A stretch of DNA of 64,000 nt. Origin: Tolumonas lignilytica (GTDB lineage Bacteria; Pseudomonadota; Gammaproteobacteria; Enterobacterales; Aeromonadaceae). Both the position numbers and the translations under genes were made by a program. Of this stretch, positions 16,931-28,945 are shown piece by piece. Numbering within the stretch: position 1 is the stretch's first letter; every line of letters starts with the position of its first letter. The DNA is taken from assembly GCF_000527035.1 (NCBI RefSeq), contig NZ_AZUK01000001.1, positions 2,724,501-2,788,500 on the forward strand, written 5' to 3'. The notes under the pieces were generated by a model, which had not been told where the DNA came from, did no database searches, and saw only the letters and a list, made by a program, of their open reading frames with translations.

Positions 16931-18455
16931 AAACCCGTCTCTCCAATTTGAATTTTGTTTCATTTAGCCTGGTATAGTTCAATGATGAAAAAAGCATTTG
17001 TGATGCCAGATTTTCTTTTAGAACTATAGCAATTAAATCCACTTCCAAATGAAGCTCAGACACCAATATTAAAGCGTTCTTAGCTATATTTAGTTTTTTT
17101 TTCTTTTCATCAATAAAAATTGAAATTTCATAACATAGAGGACATACCCAATCTAGCCGAACAACACCAACTTTTTCATGCCCATATTTTATAATATAAA
17201 AATAACATTTAGGATCGTGTAGTCTCTTAGTCATCCATTCAATATGCTCTGTTAGCGATGGTATTTTTGAGTTTCTTGCATAACGGCGTGTCTGTGGCTG
17301 ACATTGCCATTCATATACTTGCATGATGTCATCATACATAGCTTTACAAATAGTGACGTTTACTCCATCTTTAGCTTTTAAAGGCCAGATATTATATATT
17401 ATTCTTCGTATTCCTAGTCCATCAGTAATTTGATAATTTATGTTTCTTAGGTCTTCATAATTATCTTTTATTTTGTTTAATGCCGAAATGAGATTGTTTT
17501 TAATTTCATTGGGAAATAGAATTTCCCCTGCATTATATTTTTTATAAACCCGCGTTATATCCTGTTGATTTTCAGCTATTGGAATAAGTACAGCTGGGAT
17601 GCCCATAGTAGCTCGTTCCCAAGTTGTCGTTCCCGGAGCACCAATCGCCAATGAATAATTCGACATGAAATTTGCCATGTCATCAACAAAATTAATTAGT
17701 TCAATATCATAATTGCATTGATGAGTGATTTTTTCTATTTGTTTATAGTTTGATGATGTACTGTTGATTAGTATGGCTATTTTCTTGATCCATAATATTT
17801 TATTATTTTTTAACTCATCAAGAATCAAGGCCAGGATGTTATCTTTGTCGCTACCGCCCATCGATATAAATATATTCATGGGGCGTTCGTTATGAGAGCA
17901 AATAGACTCTTCTCGCTTCAGATAAAACTGTGAGCGAATCATGGCATATTCACTACCTACCAATATTGTTTTACATTGACTGGATTTTTCATATTCTTTT
18001 TCAGAGCGCCCTAACGTCTGATCTATGATGATATCTGCTTCATGTTCACGAACTAAGTCATCAATTATTATTAATAATTGACTATGATTTTTTATCAAAA
18101 CCTCCCATGATTTGTCCAGCGCATAGTGATCTGCAATTATGATTGGGCGTGATGGTAGATTTAATTGTTTTAAGTGGCTAATGCATTCTTGAGCGTCCTG
18201 CTCTTGTGTTACTTGGAGCCACCCAGCATAATCATTTTCTTGGGCGATAGATTTATATAATGCCAACAAAGGTAAAACAGTAACTGAATGTCCTCTGGTG
18301 AGAATGAGTTTATGAATGTTTCCAGGTAAATCCCGGCATATGAAATGAGTTTTAATTTCGTGATTTTTAAATTCATCTGCCAATGCAAGACATCGCATTA
18401 CATGCCCGGTTCCGATATCTATTGACGAATCAACCCGAAATATTGCTGTTGTCAT
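16923..18455 (-). CDS. pseG: PseG-PseH fusion: UDP-sugar hydrolase joined to N-acetyltransferase
   Basis: Two enzymes of pseudaminic acid synthesis lie in one 510-residue chain. The N-terminal part, about residues 1-345, is PseG, a GT-B-like nucleotidase that removes UDP (RVDSSIDIGTGHVMRCLALA; GAPGTTTWERATMGIPAVLI). The C-terminal part, about residues 355-510, is a GNAT fold that fits PseH, which acetylates the 4-amino group (WQCQPQTRRYARNSKIPSLT; KYGHEKVGVVRLDWVCPLCY). PseH acts just before PseG, so the fusion joins consecutive steps. It overlaps pseF by 26 bases and pseI by 8. It is AT-rich relative to the flanking housekeeping genes. Confidence 0.9.
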   Translation of the reverse strand: MTTAIFRVDSSIDIGTGHVMRCLALADEFKNHEIKTHFICRDLPGNIHKLILTRGHSVTVLPLLALYKSIAQENDYAGWLQVTQEQDAQECISHLKQLNLPSRPIIIADHYALDKSWEVLIKNHSQLLIIIDDLVREHEADIIIDQTLGRSEKEYEKSSQCKTILVGSEYAMIRSQFYLKREESICSHNERPMNIFISMGGSDKDNILALILDELKNNKILWIKKIAILINSTSSNYKQIEKITHQCNYDIELINFVDDMANFMSNYSLAIGAPGTTTWERATMGIPAVLIPIAENQQDITRVYKKYNAGEILFPNEIKNNLISALNKIKDNYEDLRNINYQITDGLGIRRIIYNIWPLKAKDGVNVTICKAMYDDIMQVYEWQCQPQTRRYARNSKIPSLTEHIEWMTKRLHDPKCYFYIIKYGHEKVGVVRLDWVCPLCYEISIFIDEKKKKLNIAKNALILVSELHLEVDLIAIVLKENLASQMLFSSLNYTRLNETKFKLERRVYG

Positions 18456-19142
18456 TCAACTCTGCCTGCCATAGTTGATAAAGCATTTCTGCTCGTTGCC
18501 AATCTTCTGGTGTATCAATATCTTGAACAATTTTACGGGGCAATATTAACGGACATGAGGCTGGAGAAAATAATGGGGTCCCAGCTTTGAATGCTGATGT
18601 TTTACCAAAATAAAATTGCCCCGCATCGTGATATGTTTCAACTAAATCCTGTGAGCGAGTAAATTTAAATTCAGGATATAGACAGTCTATCCGAGAGTCT
18701 TTATTAAGAAATAAGGCTCGTTGCACGGGAAATGGAAATGAAGTGACTGTAAATACGTAATCCGCTTCAGAGGCTAACAGTAACTGAAATGCATTCTGTA
18801 GGGAATGAGGAGTAATAAAAGGAGCCGTTGCATAAATGCAACATACATAATCAATTGTCGAATTGTTTAATTCTAATTGTTTGATACCATGCTGAATGAC
18901 ATCCATTGTTCCAGTATAATCACCTGACAATTCTGCTGGCCTGATGAATGGCACCTCAGCTCCCCATTCCTGCGCAATATTAGCAATTTCTGTATCATCT
19001 GTAGACACGATGATACGATCAAATAATTTGCTGTTTTGAGCAGCCAGAATAGAATGTGCAATCATAGGCTTTCCGGAAAATATTTTAATATTTTTGCGCG
19101 GAATCCGTTTACTGCCGCCTCGTGCTGGAATTAGTGCTATTT

Positions 19143-19146
<4 letters not shown>
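18430..19146 (-). CDS. pseF: Pseudaminic acid cytidylyltransferase PseF
   Basis: PseF activates pseudaminic acid with CTP to give CMP-pseudaminic acid, the donor used by Maf. The 238-residue product starts with the nucleotide-binding signature IPARGGSKRIPRKNIKIFSG of acylneuraminate cytidylyltransferases. It also has the AHSILAAQNSKLFDRIIVST segment. The CMP-sialic acid synthetase family is similar, but the neighbours (PseB, PseC, PseG, PseI) point to pseudaminic acid. The start overlaps the pseC stop by four bases. Confidence 0.92.
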
Positions 19147-21588
<2,442 letters not shown>

Positions 21589-22710
21589 ATGAGCGAAACT
21601 AAAGTTAATCTGCTGGATTTTGATCGCAAAGCATTGCGTGCATTTTTTGCTGACGAATTAGGTGAAAAGGCATTTCGCGCCGATCAGATCATGAAGTGGA
21701 TCTATCATTTCGGCTGCGATGATTTTTCTCAGATGACCAACGTGAACAAAGCATTGCGTGAAAAGCTTTCGCAAATTGCTGAGATCCGGGCTCCTGAAAT
21801 CAGTCGTGAACAACGTTCTGCCGACGGTACTATCAAGTGGGCCATGCTGGTAGGCGATCAGGAAGTTGAAACGGTTTATATTCCGGAAGCGGATCGAGCC
21901 ACATTATGTGTTTCCTCGCAGGTAGGTTGTGCACTGGAATGTAAATTTTGCTCTACCGCTCAGCAGGGCTTTAACCGTAACCTGAAGGTCTCTGAAATTA
22001 TTGGTCAGGTCTGGCGTGCTGCTCAGGTAGTCGGTTTTTCCAAAGAAACTGGTAAGCGTCCGATCACCAACGTGGTGATGATGGGCATGGGTGAACCATT
22101 GCTCAATCTGGCTAACGTTGTTCCCGCGATGGATCTGATGATGGACGATTTCGGTTTCGGTCTTTCCAAGCGCCGTGTCACCTTGTCTACCTCGGGTGTT
22201 GTACCAGCACTGGACAAACTGGGTGATATGATTGATGTCGCACTGGCGATTTCATTGCATGCGCCCAATGACAAGTTGCGTTCAGAAATTATGCCAATCA
22301 ATGACAAATACAATATTCAGGAGTTTTTGGCTGGCGTGCGCCGTTATCTGGAAAAATCTAATGCCAATCAGGGGCGGGTGACGGTGGAATATGTCCTGCT
22401 GGATCATATCAATGATGATATGCAGCACGCGCACGAATTGGCTGAGCTACTAAAAGACACGCCAAGTAAGATCAACCTGATTCCATTTAATCCATTTCCG
22501 GGTAATCCTTATGGCAAACCCAGCAACAGCCGGATTGATCGTTTCTCTAAAGTATTGATGGAATACGGTTATACCGTGATTGTGCGAAAAACACGAGGTG
22601 ATGATATTGATGCCGCCTGTGGTCAATTAGTAGGTGACGTGATCGACAGAACGAAACGAACCATGAAAAAACGGATGCAAGAGCAGGAGATTTCCGTCAA
22701 AATGCTTTGA
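21589..22710 (+). CDS. rlmN: 23S rRNA (A2503-C2)/tRNA (A37-C2) methyltransferase RlmN
   Basis: RlmN is a radical SAM enzyme that methylates C2 of A2503 in 23S rRNA and A37 of some tRNAs. The product is 373 residues. The iron-sulfur cluster motif CxxxCxxC is at Cys114, Cys118 and Cys121 (CALECKFC). The [16 protein letters not shown] and [14 protein letters not shown] segments are family hallmarks, and [14 protein letters not shown] lies in the second half. It heads the conserved rlmN-pilW-rodZ-ispG-hisS run. Confidence 0.97.
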   Translation: MSETKVNLLDFDRKALRAFFADELGEKAFRADQIMKWIYHFGCDDFSQMTNVNKALREKLSQIAEIRAPEISREQRSADGTIKWAMLVGDQEVETVYIPEADRATLCVSSQVGCALECKFCSTAQQGFNRNLKVSEIIGQVWRAAQVVGFSKETGKRPITNVVMMGMGEPLLNLANVVPAMDLMMDDFGFGLSKRRVTLSTSGVVPALDKLGDMIDVALAISLHAPNDKLRSEIMPINDKYNIQEFLAGVRRYLEKSNANQGRVTVEYVLLDHINDDMQHAHELAELLKDTPSKINLIPFNPFPGNPYGKPSNSRIDRFSKVLMEYGYTVIVRKTRGDDIDAACGQLVGDVIDRTKRTMKKRMQEQEISVKML

Positions 22711-22736
22711 AATCCAGTTCGTTAATGTACTGAGAA

Positions 22737-23513
22737 ATGAAAAGACATCTTTCTTTACTCTGGGCAGCATCACTTGTGTTGTCTGGATGTGTCACAGAAA
22801 CGACGATTATTGGCAAGAATTCGGTTAGACAAGAGAATGCGATCGACAATGCAGCAGCATCTAAGACACGCATTCAGCTTGGCATGGGCTATTTGAACAA
22901 AGGTGAAATGGCCTCAGCAAAATATAACTTTGAAAAAGCTATCGAGCTTGCACCGTCGAGTGCTGAGGCATACCTTGCAATGGCTTATTACTATCAATCG
23001 GTTGGTGATAATCTTTCAGCGCAGAAAACCTATGAGCAACTCGTATCGTCACATGGCAATGATCCTGATGTTTTGAATAATTACGGTACTTTTTTGTGTC
23101 GGAATCATAACTATGCTCAGGCTGACTCCATGTTCATGCGTGCTGTCGCACAACCCCGTTATCTAAAGATGGATGACACATATGAGAATGCGGCTCTCTG
23201 TGCCGTAGAATCGGGTAAAAAGGATAAAGCAAAAGAATATTACCGTCTGGCGCTGGGTTATAACCCTCAGAAAGTAGGGTTAATGCTTGATTTAGCAGAA
23301 ATTGCGTTAAATGAACATAATCCAACTGATGCCGAGTCATGGCTTCGGGCTTTTCGGAAAAAGGCGAATGATACGGCACAAAGTTTGTGGCTGAGCATTC
23401 GTACTGCACAAGCGCAAGGGCGTATTGCCGATATTCATGTTTTTGGCCAGTCTCTGGTTCAACAATTCCCGTCTTCAGTTCAAGCAAAAAGATATCAGAA
23501 CAATGACTACTGA
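22737..23513 (+). CDS. pilW: Type IV pilus biogenesis/stability lipoprotein PilW (PilF)
   Basis: This outer-membrane pilotin helps assemble and stabilise the PilQ secretin. The 258-residue product opens with a lipoprotein signal (MKRHLSLLWAASLVLSGC, lipobox LSGC). About six TPR-like helical repeats follow; LGMGYLNKGEMASAKYNFEK and AYLAMAYYYQSVGDNLSAQK are clear examples. The gene lies between rlmN and rodZ as in many gammaproteobacteria. Its end overlaps the rodZ start by 11 bases. Confidence 0.92.
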   Translation: MKRHLSLLWAASLVLSGCVTETTIIGKNSVRQENAIDNAAASKTRIQLGMGYLNKGEMASAKYNFEKAIELAPSSAEAYLAMAYYYQSVGDNLSAQKTYEQLVSSHGNDPDVLNNYGTFLCRNHNYAQADSMFMRAVAQPRYLKMDDTYENAALCAVESGKKDKAKEYYRLALGYNPQKVGLMLDLAEIALNEHNPTDAESWLRAFRKKANDTAQSLWLSIRTAQAQGRIADIHVFGQSLVQQFPSSVQAKRYQNNDY

Positions 23514-24516
23514 ACAGTCTCATGACAATGCCCTGCAGACACCGGGCTTAATACTTAAAACAGCACGTGAAGTACGCGGTTTAAGTCAACAAGATGTGGC
23601 TCATCGCCTCAATTTGCGTATTTCATTAATTAGAGATATTGAACAAGATCGTTTCGATCAAAAAACAGCCAGTACGTTTACGCGTGGATATTTGAAAACG
23701 TATGCACGTTTCGTTGGTGCGGACGAGCAAGCGGTTTTAGCTGCCTATGACCGTCTTGGGTTGAAAGATCAAAAATACAGTGAAATGTATAGCTTCTCCG
23801 GCAGAACACAACGCGAAGCCAATGAACATCGAGTTCGAATCATTTCATGGGTACTATGCATTGGTTTAGTCGGCGCTGGTGGTGCCTGGTGGTGGTTACA
23901 ACCAGCAGAAGAACCTGTGCCGACCAGTATTAATGAAGCCGGGCAGTTAGTTGTGAAAGGCGCCTCTGAGGTTGCGAAAGCAATCAGTGCCGCTGATGCA
24001 ACAAAGGCTATTGAAACCACTGTGCATGCATCTGCTGCTGTGACTACCAATACAGAGACGGCGGTATCATCGGCCTCAACGACTGAACCAGACACGGCTG
24101 AAAGTCCTGATGCTGAAGATCAAACGCCGACGGTTCTTTCAGATACGGCAGCACAAACATCAGAACCTGCACCGAATGATGTTGTCCCCGCGGCCGACAC
24201 TAACGGAAACAGTGAAAATACTTCATCGAACGTAGAAACAAAAGCGACCCCAACAGCCGTCGATTCATCTGTTGCTTTGCAGTTGCAATTTACAGGTGGC
24301 TGTTGGTTACGTGTTGCCGATGCGAATGGCAAATCGTTGTTTGAAGGTACAAAAAAATCAGGTGATAAAATCAGCCTGACAGGCAAGGAACCATTCAGTC
24401 TGACTATTGGTGCACCAAGAGCTGTTTCTGTTTATTTCCATGGAAAACCAGTTGATATGACATCCTATATTCGTCAGGGTGTTGTGGCTCGTTATAAGTT
24501 ACCGTTGAAGAATTAA
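23503..24516 (+). CDS. rodZ: Cytoskeleton protein RodZ
   Basis: RodZ links MreB filaments to the membrane and helps keep rod shape. The start at 23503 gives 337 residues and overlaps pilW by 11 bases; the longer frame from 23425 lies inside pilW. The order of parts is classic: a cytoplasmic helix-turn-helix at about residues 14-85 (LGLSQQDVAHRL-like GLSQQDVAHRLNLRISLIRD), one membrane helix at about 110-132 (SWVLCIGLVGAGGAWWW), a long Ala/Thr/Glu-rich periplasmic linker, and a C-terminal DUF4115 beta domain (FTGGCWLRVADANGKSLFEG). Confidence 0.95.
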   Translation: MTTEQSHDNALQTPGLILKTAREVRGLSQQDVAHRLNLRISLIRDIEQDRFDQKTASTFTRGYLKTYARFVGADEQAVLAAYDRLGLKDQKYSEMYSFSGRTQREANEHRVRIISWVLCIGLVGAGGAWWWLQPAEEPVPTSINEAGQLVVKGASEVAKAISAADATKAIETTVHASAAVTTNTETAVSSASTTEPDTAESPDAEDQTPTVLSDTAAQTSEPAPNDVVPAADTNGNSENTSSNVETKATPTAVDSSVALQLQFTGGCWLRVADANGKSLFEGTKKSGDKISLTGKEPFSLTIGAPRAVSVYFHGKPVDMTSYIRQGVVARYKLPLKN

Positions 24517-24519
24517 GTC

Positions 24520-25641
24520 ATGACGCAACATGTTTCACCTATTAAGCGCCGGATCAGCAAACGGATCATGGTAGGAAAAGTACCTGTCGGTGGTGATGCT
24601 CCGATTTCGGTACAATCAATGACCAATACGCTGACAACAGATGTCGCTGCAACAGTTGCTCAAATCCAGTCTTTACAGCGTGTCGGTGCTGATATTGTTC
24701 GAGTTTCAGTGCCTACCATGGATGCGGCTGAAGCATTTAAACTGATTCGCCAGCAAGTTTCCATTCCGTTGGTTGCAGACATTCATTTTGACTACCGGAT
24801 AGCATTAAAAGTTGCTGAATATGGTGTGGATTGTTTACGGATCAATCCAGGTAATATTGGCAAAGAAGATCGTATTCGAGCGGTTGTTGATTGCGCCCGT
24901 GATTTAAATATTCCCATTCGTATTGGTGTGAATGGTGGTTCTTTAGAAAAAGAGCTGATGGATAAATATGGCGAACCAACGGCTGAAGCATTGGTTGAGT
25001 CTGCCATGCGGCATGTAGATATTCTGGATCGACTCAATTTTGATCAGTTCAAAGTCAGTGTGAAAGCCTCCGATGTGTTCCTTGCAGTAGATGCTTATCG
25101 TCTATTGGCGAAACAGATTGAACAGCCATTGCATCTGGGTATCACCGAGGCGGGTGGTTTCCGCTCTGGCGCTGTGAAATCAGCAATTGGTTTAGGCATG
25201 TTATTGTCAGAAGGTATTGGCGATACCCTGCGTGTGTCTTTGGCTGCAGATCCTGTCGAAGAGATAAAGGTTGGTTTTGATATTCTCAAATCTTTACGGA
25301 TCCGTGCCAGAGGGATCAACTTTATTGCTTGTCCGACCTGTTCCCGTCAGGAATTTGATGTGATTGGTACAGTGAATGCCCTTGAGCAGCGCCTGGAAGA
25401 CATTATTACCCCGATGGATGTTTCCATCATTGGGTGTGTCGTAAATGGTCCGGGGGAGGCTCTCGTCTCTGATTTGGGGCTGGCAGGAGCCAATCGCAAG
25501 AGTGCGCTTTACGAGAATGGCGAGCGAGTCGATCGGTTAGACAACACGGAGTTGTTAGATCAATTAGAAGCTCGGATAAGAGCCAAAGCTTCCCAACTGG
25601 ATCAAGAAAAGCGCATTCCTATTAAACAACATCAGGAATAA
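24520..25641 (+). CDS. ispG: 4-hydroxy-3-methylbut-2-enyl diphosphate synthase IspG
   Basis: IspG is the iron-sulfur enzyme of the non-mevalonate isoprenoid pathway that converts MEcPP to HMBPP. The product is 373 residues. The N-terminal TIM barrel opens with [20 protein letters not shown]. The cluster ligands are in [14 protein letters not shown] and in the later [14 protein letters not shown], both intact. The gene starts three bases after rodZ. A weak hairpin and the hisS promoter follow it. Confidence 0.97.
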   Translation: MTQHVSPIKRRISKRIMVGKVPVGGDAPISVQSMTNTLTTDVAATVAQIQSLQRVGADIVRVSVPTMDAAEAFKLIRQQVSIPLVADIHFDYRIALKVAEYGVDCLRINPGNIGKEDRIRAVVDCARDLNIPIRIGVNGGSLEKELMDKYGEPTAEALVESAMRHVDILDRLNFDQFKVSVKASDVFLAVDAYRLLAKQIEQPLHLGITEAGGFRSGAVKSAIGLGMLLSEGIGDTLRVSLAADPVEEIKVGFDILKSLRIRARGINFIACPTCSRQEFDVIGTVNALEQRLEDIITPMDVSIIGCVVNGPGEALVSDLGLAGANRKSALYENGERVDRLDNTELLDQLEARIRAKASQLDQEKRIPIKQHQE

Positions 25642-25677
25642 CTCCTGCACACATCCACATGCTGCCTGTAGAGGAGT

Positions 25678-25706
25678 TTTACCTCTATTTTGAAACTCCC
25701 TATAAT
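25678..25706 (+). promoter_or_regulatory. Candidate sigma-70 promoter of hisS
   Basis: TTTACC, 17 bases, then a perfect TATAAT at 25701-25706. Transcription would start near 25712, about 30 bases before the hisS GTG. A short inverted repeat (TAGAGG / CCTCTA, 25669-25687) followed by TTTT overlaps the -35 region and may end ispG transcripts. Confidence 0.65.
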
Positions 25707-25742
25707 GCGGGCAGCTTTTGCATCAGATATTTGAGAATTATT

Positions 25743-27020
25743 GTGGCTAAACAAATTCAGGCGATTCGTGGTATGAATGATTGCCTACCGGAACAGACAC
25801 CGGTTTGGCAAATGGTTGAGGCAAAACTGCGTCAGGTCGTTTCTTCGTATGGTTATTCCGAAATACGGATGCCAGTAGTTGAAATGACTCATCTCTTTCA
25901 GCGTGCTATCGGTGAAGTGACCGATGTTGTTGAAAAAGAGATGTATACCTTTAATGATCGTAATGGTGATAGTTTAACTCTTCGACCAGAAGGGACAGCC
26001 GGTTGTGTGCGTGCGTGCATTGAACATGGGTTGGTTTATAACCAAGAACGTCGTTTATGGTATGTCGGCCCAATGTTTCGCCATGAACGTCCTCAAAAAG
26101 GCCGTTATCGTCAGTTCCATCAGTTTGGTGTTGAAGTCTTTGGTTTAACTGGGCCAGATATCGATGCTGAACTGATTATGCTCACAGCTCGTTTGTGGCG
26201 AGAGCTTGGCATTGCGCAATTCACAACATTACAGCTGAATACGTTGGGCTCGTCTGTTGAAAGAGCAGCATATCGTGATGCGTTAGTTGCGTTTCTGGAG
26301 CAACATAAAGATCGCCTGGATGAAGAGTCTCAGCGGCGGATGTATAGCAATCCTTTACGGGTTTTAGATACCAAAAATCCCCAGGTCCAAGAAATTCTGG
26401 CTAATGCCCCCACCTTATCTGATTATTTTGGTGAGGAAACCAAAGCACATTTTAGTAACCTGAAAAGCTTGCTGGATGCAGCGGGAATTGCTTATCAGGT
26501 GAATGAACGTTTGGTACGCGGTCTGGATTATTACAATTACACCGTTTTTGAATGGGTAACTGACAGTCTGGGCGCTCAGGGTACCATCTGTGGTGGTGGT
26601 CGTTACGATGGGTTGGTTGAGCAACTGGGTGGCCAGGCAACTCCGGCAATCGGATTTGCAATGGGTCTGGAACGTCTGACTCTGATGCTGGAGACGTTAG
26701 AAAAGGTAAATAACATTCCGCCAACAGTTGATGTCTATATTTGCATGGCTGGTGAAGGTACTCAGACGGCTGGCTTGTTATTGGCTGAGCAATTAAGAAC
26801 AGCCCACCCGCAATTACGCGTGATGTCTCATTGCGGTGGTGGAAATTTCAAGAAACAAATGAAACGTGCAGATAAAGTAGCGGCCAAAGTAGCATTGATA
26901 TTGGGTGAAACAGAAGTTGCCGAACAAAAGATCACCGTAAAATTTTTACGCGATCAAGTTGAACAACAAACTGTTGATATTGCAGCTTTATCTCTGATCC
27001 TGAACAAGCTGGGAGAGTAA
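25743..27020 (+). CDS. hisS: Histidine-tRNA ligase HisRS
   Basis: This class II aminoacyl-tRNA synthetase charges tRNA-His. The GTG at 25743 is preferred because the product then starts [16 protein letters not shown] and has 425 residues, almost the E. coli length; a longer frame from 25659 would cross the TATAAT promoter. Motif 2 ([19 protein letters not shown]), the histidine motif [15 protein letters not shown] and motif 3 ([14 protein letters not shown]) are all visible. A C-terminal anticodon-binding domain follows. yfgM starts three bases after the stop. Confidence 0.96.
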   Translation: MAKQIQAIRGMNDCLPEQTPVWQMVEAKLRQVVSSYGYSEIRMPVVEMTHLFQRAIGEVTDVVEKEMYTFNDRNGDSLTLRPEGTAGCVRACIEHGLVYNQERRLWYVGPMFRHERPQKGRYRQFHQFGVEVFGLTGPDIDAELIMLTARLWRELGIAQFTTLQLNTLGSSVERAAYRDALVAFLEQHKDRLDEESQRRMYSNPLRVLDTKNPQVQEILANAPTLSDYFGEETKAHFSNLKSLLDAAGIAYQVNERLVRGLDYYNYTVFEWVTDSLGAQGTICGGGRYDGLVEQLGGQATPAIGFAMGLERLTLMLETLEKVNNIPPTVDVYICMAGEGTQTAGLLLAEQLRTAHPQLRVMSHCGGGNFKKQMKRADKVAAKVALILGETEVAEQKITVKFLRDQVEQQTVDIAALSLILNKLGE

Positions 27021-27022
27021 TA

Positions 27023-27673
27023 GTGGACGTTTATAATTCAGAAGAACAACAAGTAGAAGCCATTAAATCTTGGTGGAAGGAAAACGGTAAGTCCATTATT
27101 GCTGGTGTTGTCATCGGCTTTATCGGTCTGTTCGGATGGCGTTATTACAACGACTATACTCGTCATCAAAGCGAAATGTCTGCTGCAGAATATCAGCAGA
27201 CCATGCAAAATTTATCCACTCAGCATGAAAAAGCATTTGATGCGGTAGAGCAATTTATCTCTTCGCATAAAAATACGTACGGTGATCTGGCCAGTCTTCA
27301 ATTAGCTGATGAAGCGGTAAAGGCAAATAAGTTGGAATTGGCTGCAACACAACTACGACAAGTGGCTGAACATGCTAATGATGACTCATTTAAACCTGTT
27401 GCAAGTATCAGACTTGCGCGAGTGTTGATTGCAAATAAAAAGCCAGCGGATGCACTGAAAGTATTAGATACAGTGGCTGCGGAACCATATAAAGCGGCTG
27501 TTGCTGAAACTAAAGGAGATGCATTGTTGGCTTTATCTCAGCCAGATAAAGCCCGTGAAGCTTATGCCACTGCGATAAAAATCAGCAAAAATGGTGCTAA
27601 TCCGGTTTTACAGATGAAATTGGACGATCTGTCTGCAGATAGTGCAAAAATTGATACACCTGTAGCTAAATAA
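27023..27673 (+). CDS. yfgM: Periplasmic chaperone-like protein YfgM (PpiD/SecYEG partner)
   Basis: YfgM is an inner-membrane protein that works with PpiD at the Sec translocon. The 216-residue product begins with GTG. A short cytoplasmic segment (EEQQVEAIKSWWKENGKS) is followed by one membrane helix at about residues 22-42 (IIAGVVIGFIGLFGWRYY). A periplasmic TPR-like domain fills the rest. The gene lies between hisS and bamB, as in E. coli. Its stop overlaps a possible upstream bamB start. Confidence 0.93.
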   Translation: MDVYNSEEQQVEAIKSWWKENGKSIIAGVVIGFIGLFGWRYYNDYTRHQSEMSAAEYQQTMQNLSTQHEKAFDAVEQFISSHKNTYGDLASLQLADEAVKANKLELAATQLRQVAEHANDDSFKPVASIRLARVLIANKKPADALKVLDTVAAEPYKAAVAETKGDALLALSQPDKAREAYATAIKISKNGANPVLQMKLDDLSADSAKIDTPVAK

Positions 27674-27693
27674 TGCGAAGGACGGTGAACCGA

Positions 27694-28869
27694 ATGCATA
27701 AAACTTGGCAAAAATGGGGCTGTATATTGCTGGGGAGTGTTTTGCTCTATGGCTGCAGTTCGGAAGAAGATGTCATTAAAATGGCAGATGTCCCTGTAGT
27801 GGAATCCGCTTTTCATCCAGATACTGTCTGGAGTCACAGCATCGGGTCAGGAGTAGGAAAATTCTATTCACATTTACAACCTGTCATTGTTGGTGATCAT
27901 ATTTTTGCTGCATCTCGGGATGGCGATATTTATGCGTTTGATAAACAGAGCGGGAAAAAACTGTGGCATATTGATCTAAGTGATCAACCGTTTTTTGAAG
28001 AAAAACGCAGTGCCCGTTTATCTGGCGGTCTGGCTGCAGCCGATGGTCATCTCTATGTTGGATCTGAAAATGGTCAACTACTAGCGCTAAGTCTGGATAA
28101 AGGTGAATTGCTTTGGCATACCGATGTTGGGGGGGAGGTCTTGGCCACTCCAGCAACAGATTCAGGAAAAGTGGTGGTTACAACAGGCGCGGGTCAATTG
28201 CTGGCTTTAGAGGGTGATACGGGCAAAATTGACTGGACAGTCACGAGCGAACAACCAAATCTGACATTACGCGGCACGTCTGCTCCAGTGATTGCAGCCG
28301 GGGGCGTCCTGTATGGCCGGGCCGATGGCAAAATTGGTATTGTGTTATTACAAAACGGCCAATTGGTGAATGAAACTCGGGTGGCAACACCACATGGCCA
28401 GACCGATCTTGATCGTATGGTGGATGTTGATGCCACTCCTGTCATAGTTGATGATGAACTGTATGCAGTAGCTTATAATGGCCAACTGATTTCCCGTAAA
28501 TTGATTTCTGGTGATGAGCTTTGGAAGCGAAAATATGCCGCTTACCAGGATCTGGGCGTCGGTGTGAATGATATTGCAATCACAGACTCAAAATCACACA
28601 TCTATCTGGTTGATCGTGCAACTGGAACTGAAAAGTGGTCTAACACGCAATTGGAATATCGTAATGTTACGGCACCTCTAGTATTGGGTGATTATGTTGT
28701 TGTTGGTGATAATGAGGGTTATTTATACTGGCTTTCACAAACGACAGGTAAAATTATTGCCATGCAAGAGGTCGATAGCAAAGGTCTTTACGCCACACCA
28801 ATCATTGACGACAATTTAGTCTATATTCAAACTCGTAGCGGTGAACTCGTAGCCCTTAAGCGTCCGTAA
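27694..28869 (+). CDS. bamB: Outer-membrane assembly lipoprotein BamB
   Basis: BamB is the beta-propeller lipoprotein of the BAM complex that inserts outer-membrane proteins. The ATG at 27694 gives 391 residues, matching the usual length, and a compact lipoprotein signal (MHKTWQKWGCILLGSVLLYGC); an ATG at 27673 is the alternative. PQQ-like propeller blades repeat along the chain, for example IYAFDKQSGKKLWHIDL, LLALSLDKGELLWHTDVGG and LIDRATGTEKW-type segments (VDRATGTEKWSNTQL). The gene follows yfgM closely and precedes der after a terminator-like hairpin. Confidence 0.95.
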   Translation: MHKTWQKWGCILLGSVLLYGCSSEEDVIKMADVPVVESAFHPDTVWSHSIGSGVGKFYSHLQPVIVGDHIFAASRDGDIYAFDKQSGKKLWHIDLSDQPFFEEKRSARLSGGLAAADGHLYVGSENGQLLALSLDKGELLWHTDVGGEVLATPATDSGKVVVTTGAGQLLALEGDTGKIDWTVTSEQPNLTLRGTSAPVIAAGGVLYGRADGKIGIVLLQNGQLVNETRVATPHGQTDLDRMVDVDATPVIVDDELYAVAYNGQLISRKLISGDELWKRKYAAYQDLGVGVNDIAITDSKSHIYLVDRATGTEKWSNTQLEYRNVTAPLVLGDYVVVGDNEGYLYWLSQTTGKIIAMQEVDSKGLYATPIIDDNLVYIQTRSGELVALKRP

Positions 28870-28892
28870 CAATTCGGATTTGGTATGTTAAT

Positions 28893-28917
28893 AGCCCCTG
28901 ATCTCGTATCGGGGGCT
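28893..28917 (+). terminator. Terminator-like hairpin between bamB and der
   Basis: AGCCCCTGAT and ATCGGGGGCT pair over 10 positions, including one G-U, around a CTCGT loop, 24 bases after bamB. The following T content is modest (TCTGTTT), so partial read-through to der is possible. Confidence 0.6.
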
Positions 28918-28945
28918 TCTGTTTATTTATTAATTGAGGTTTTGT

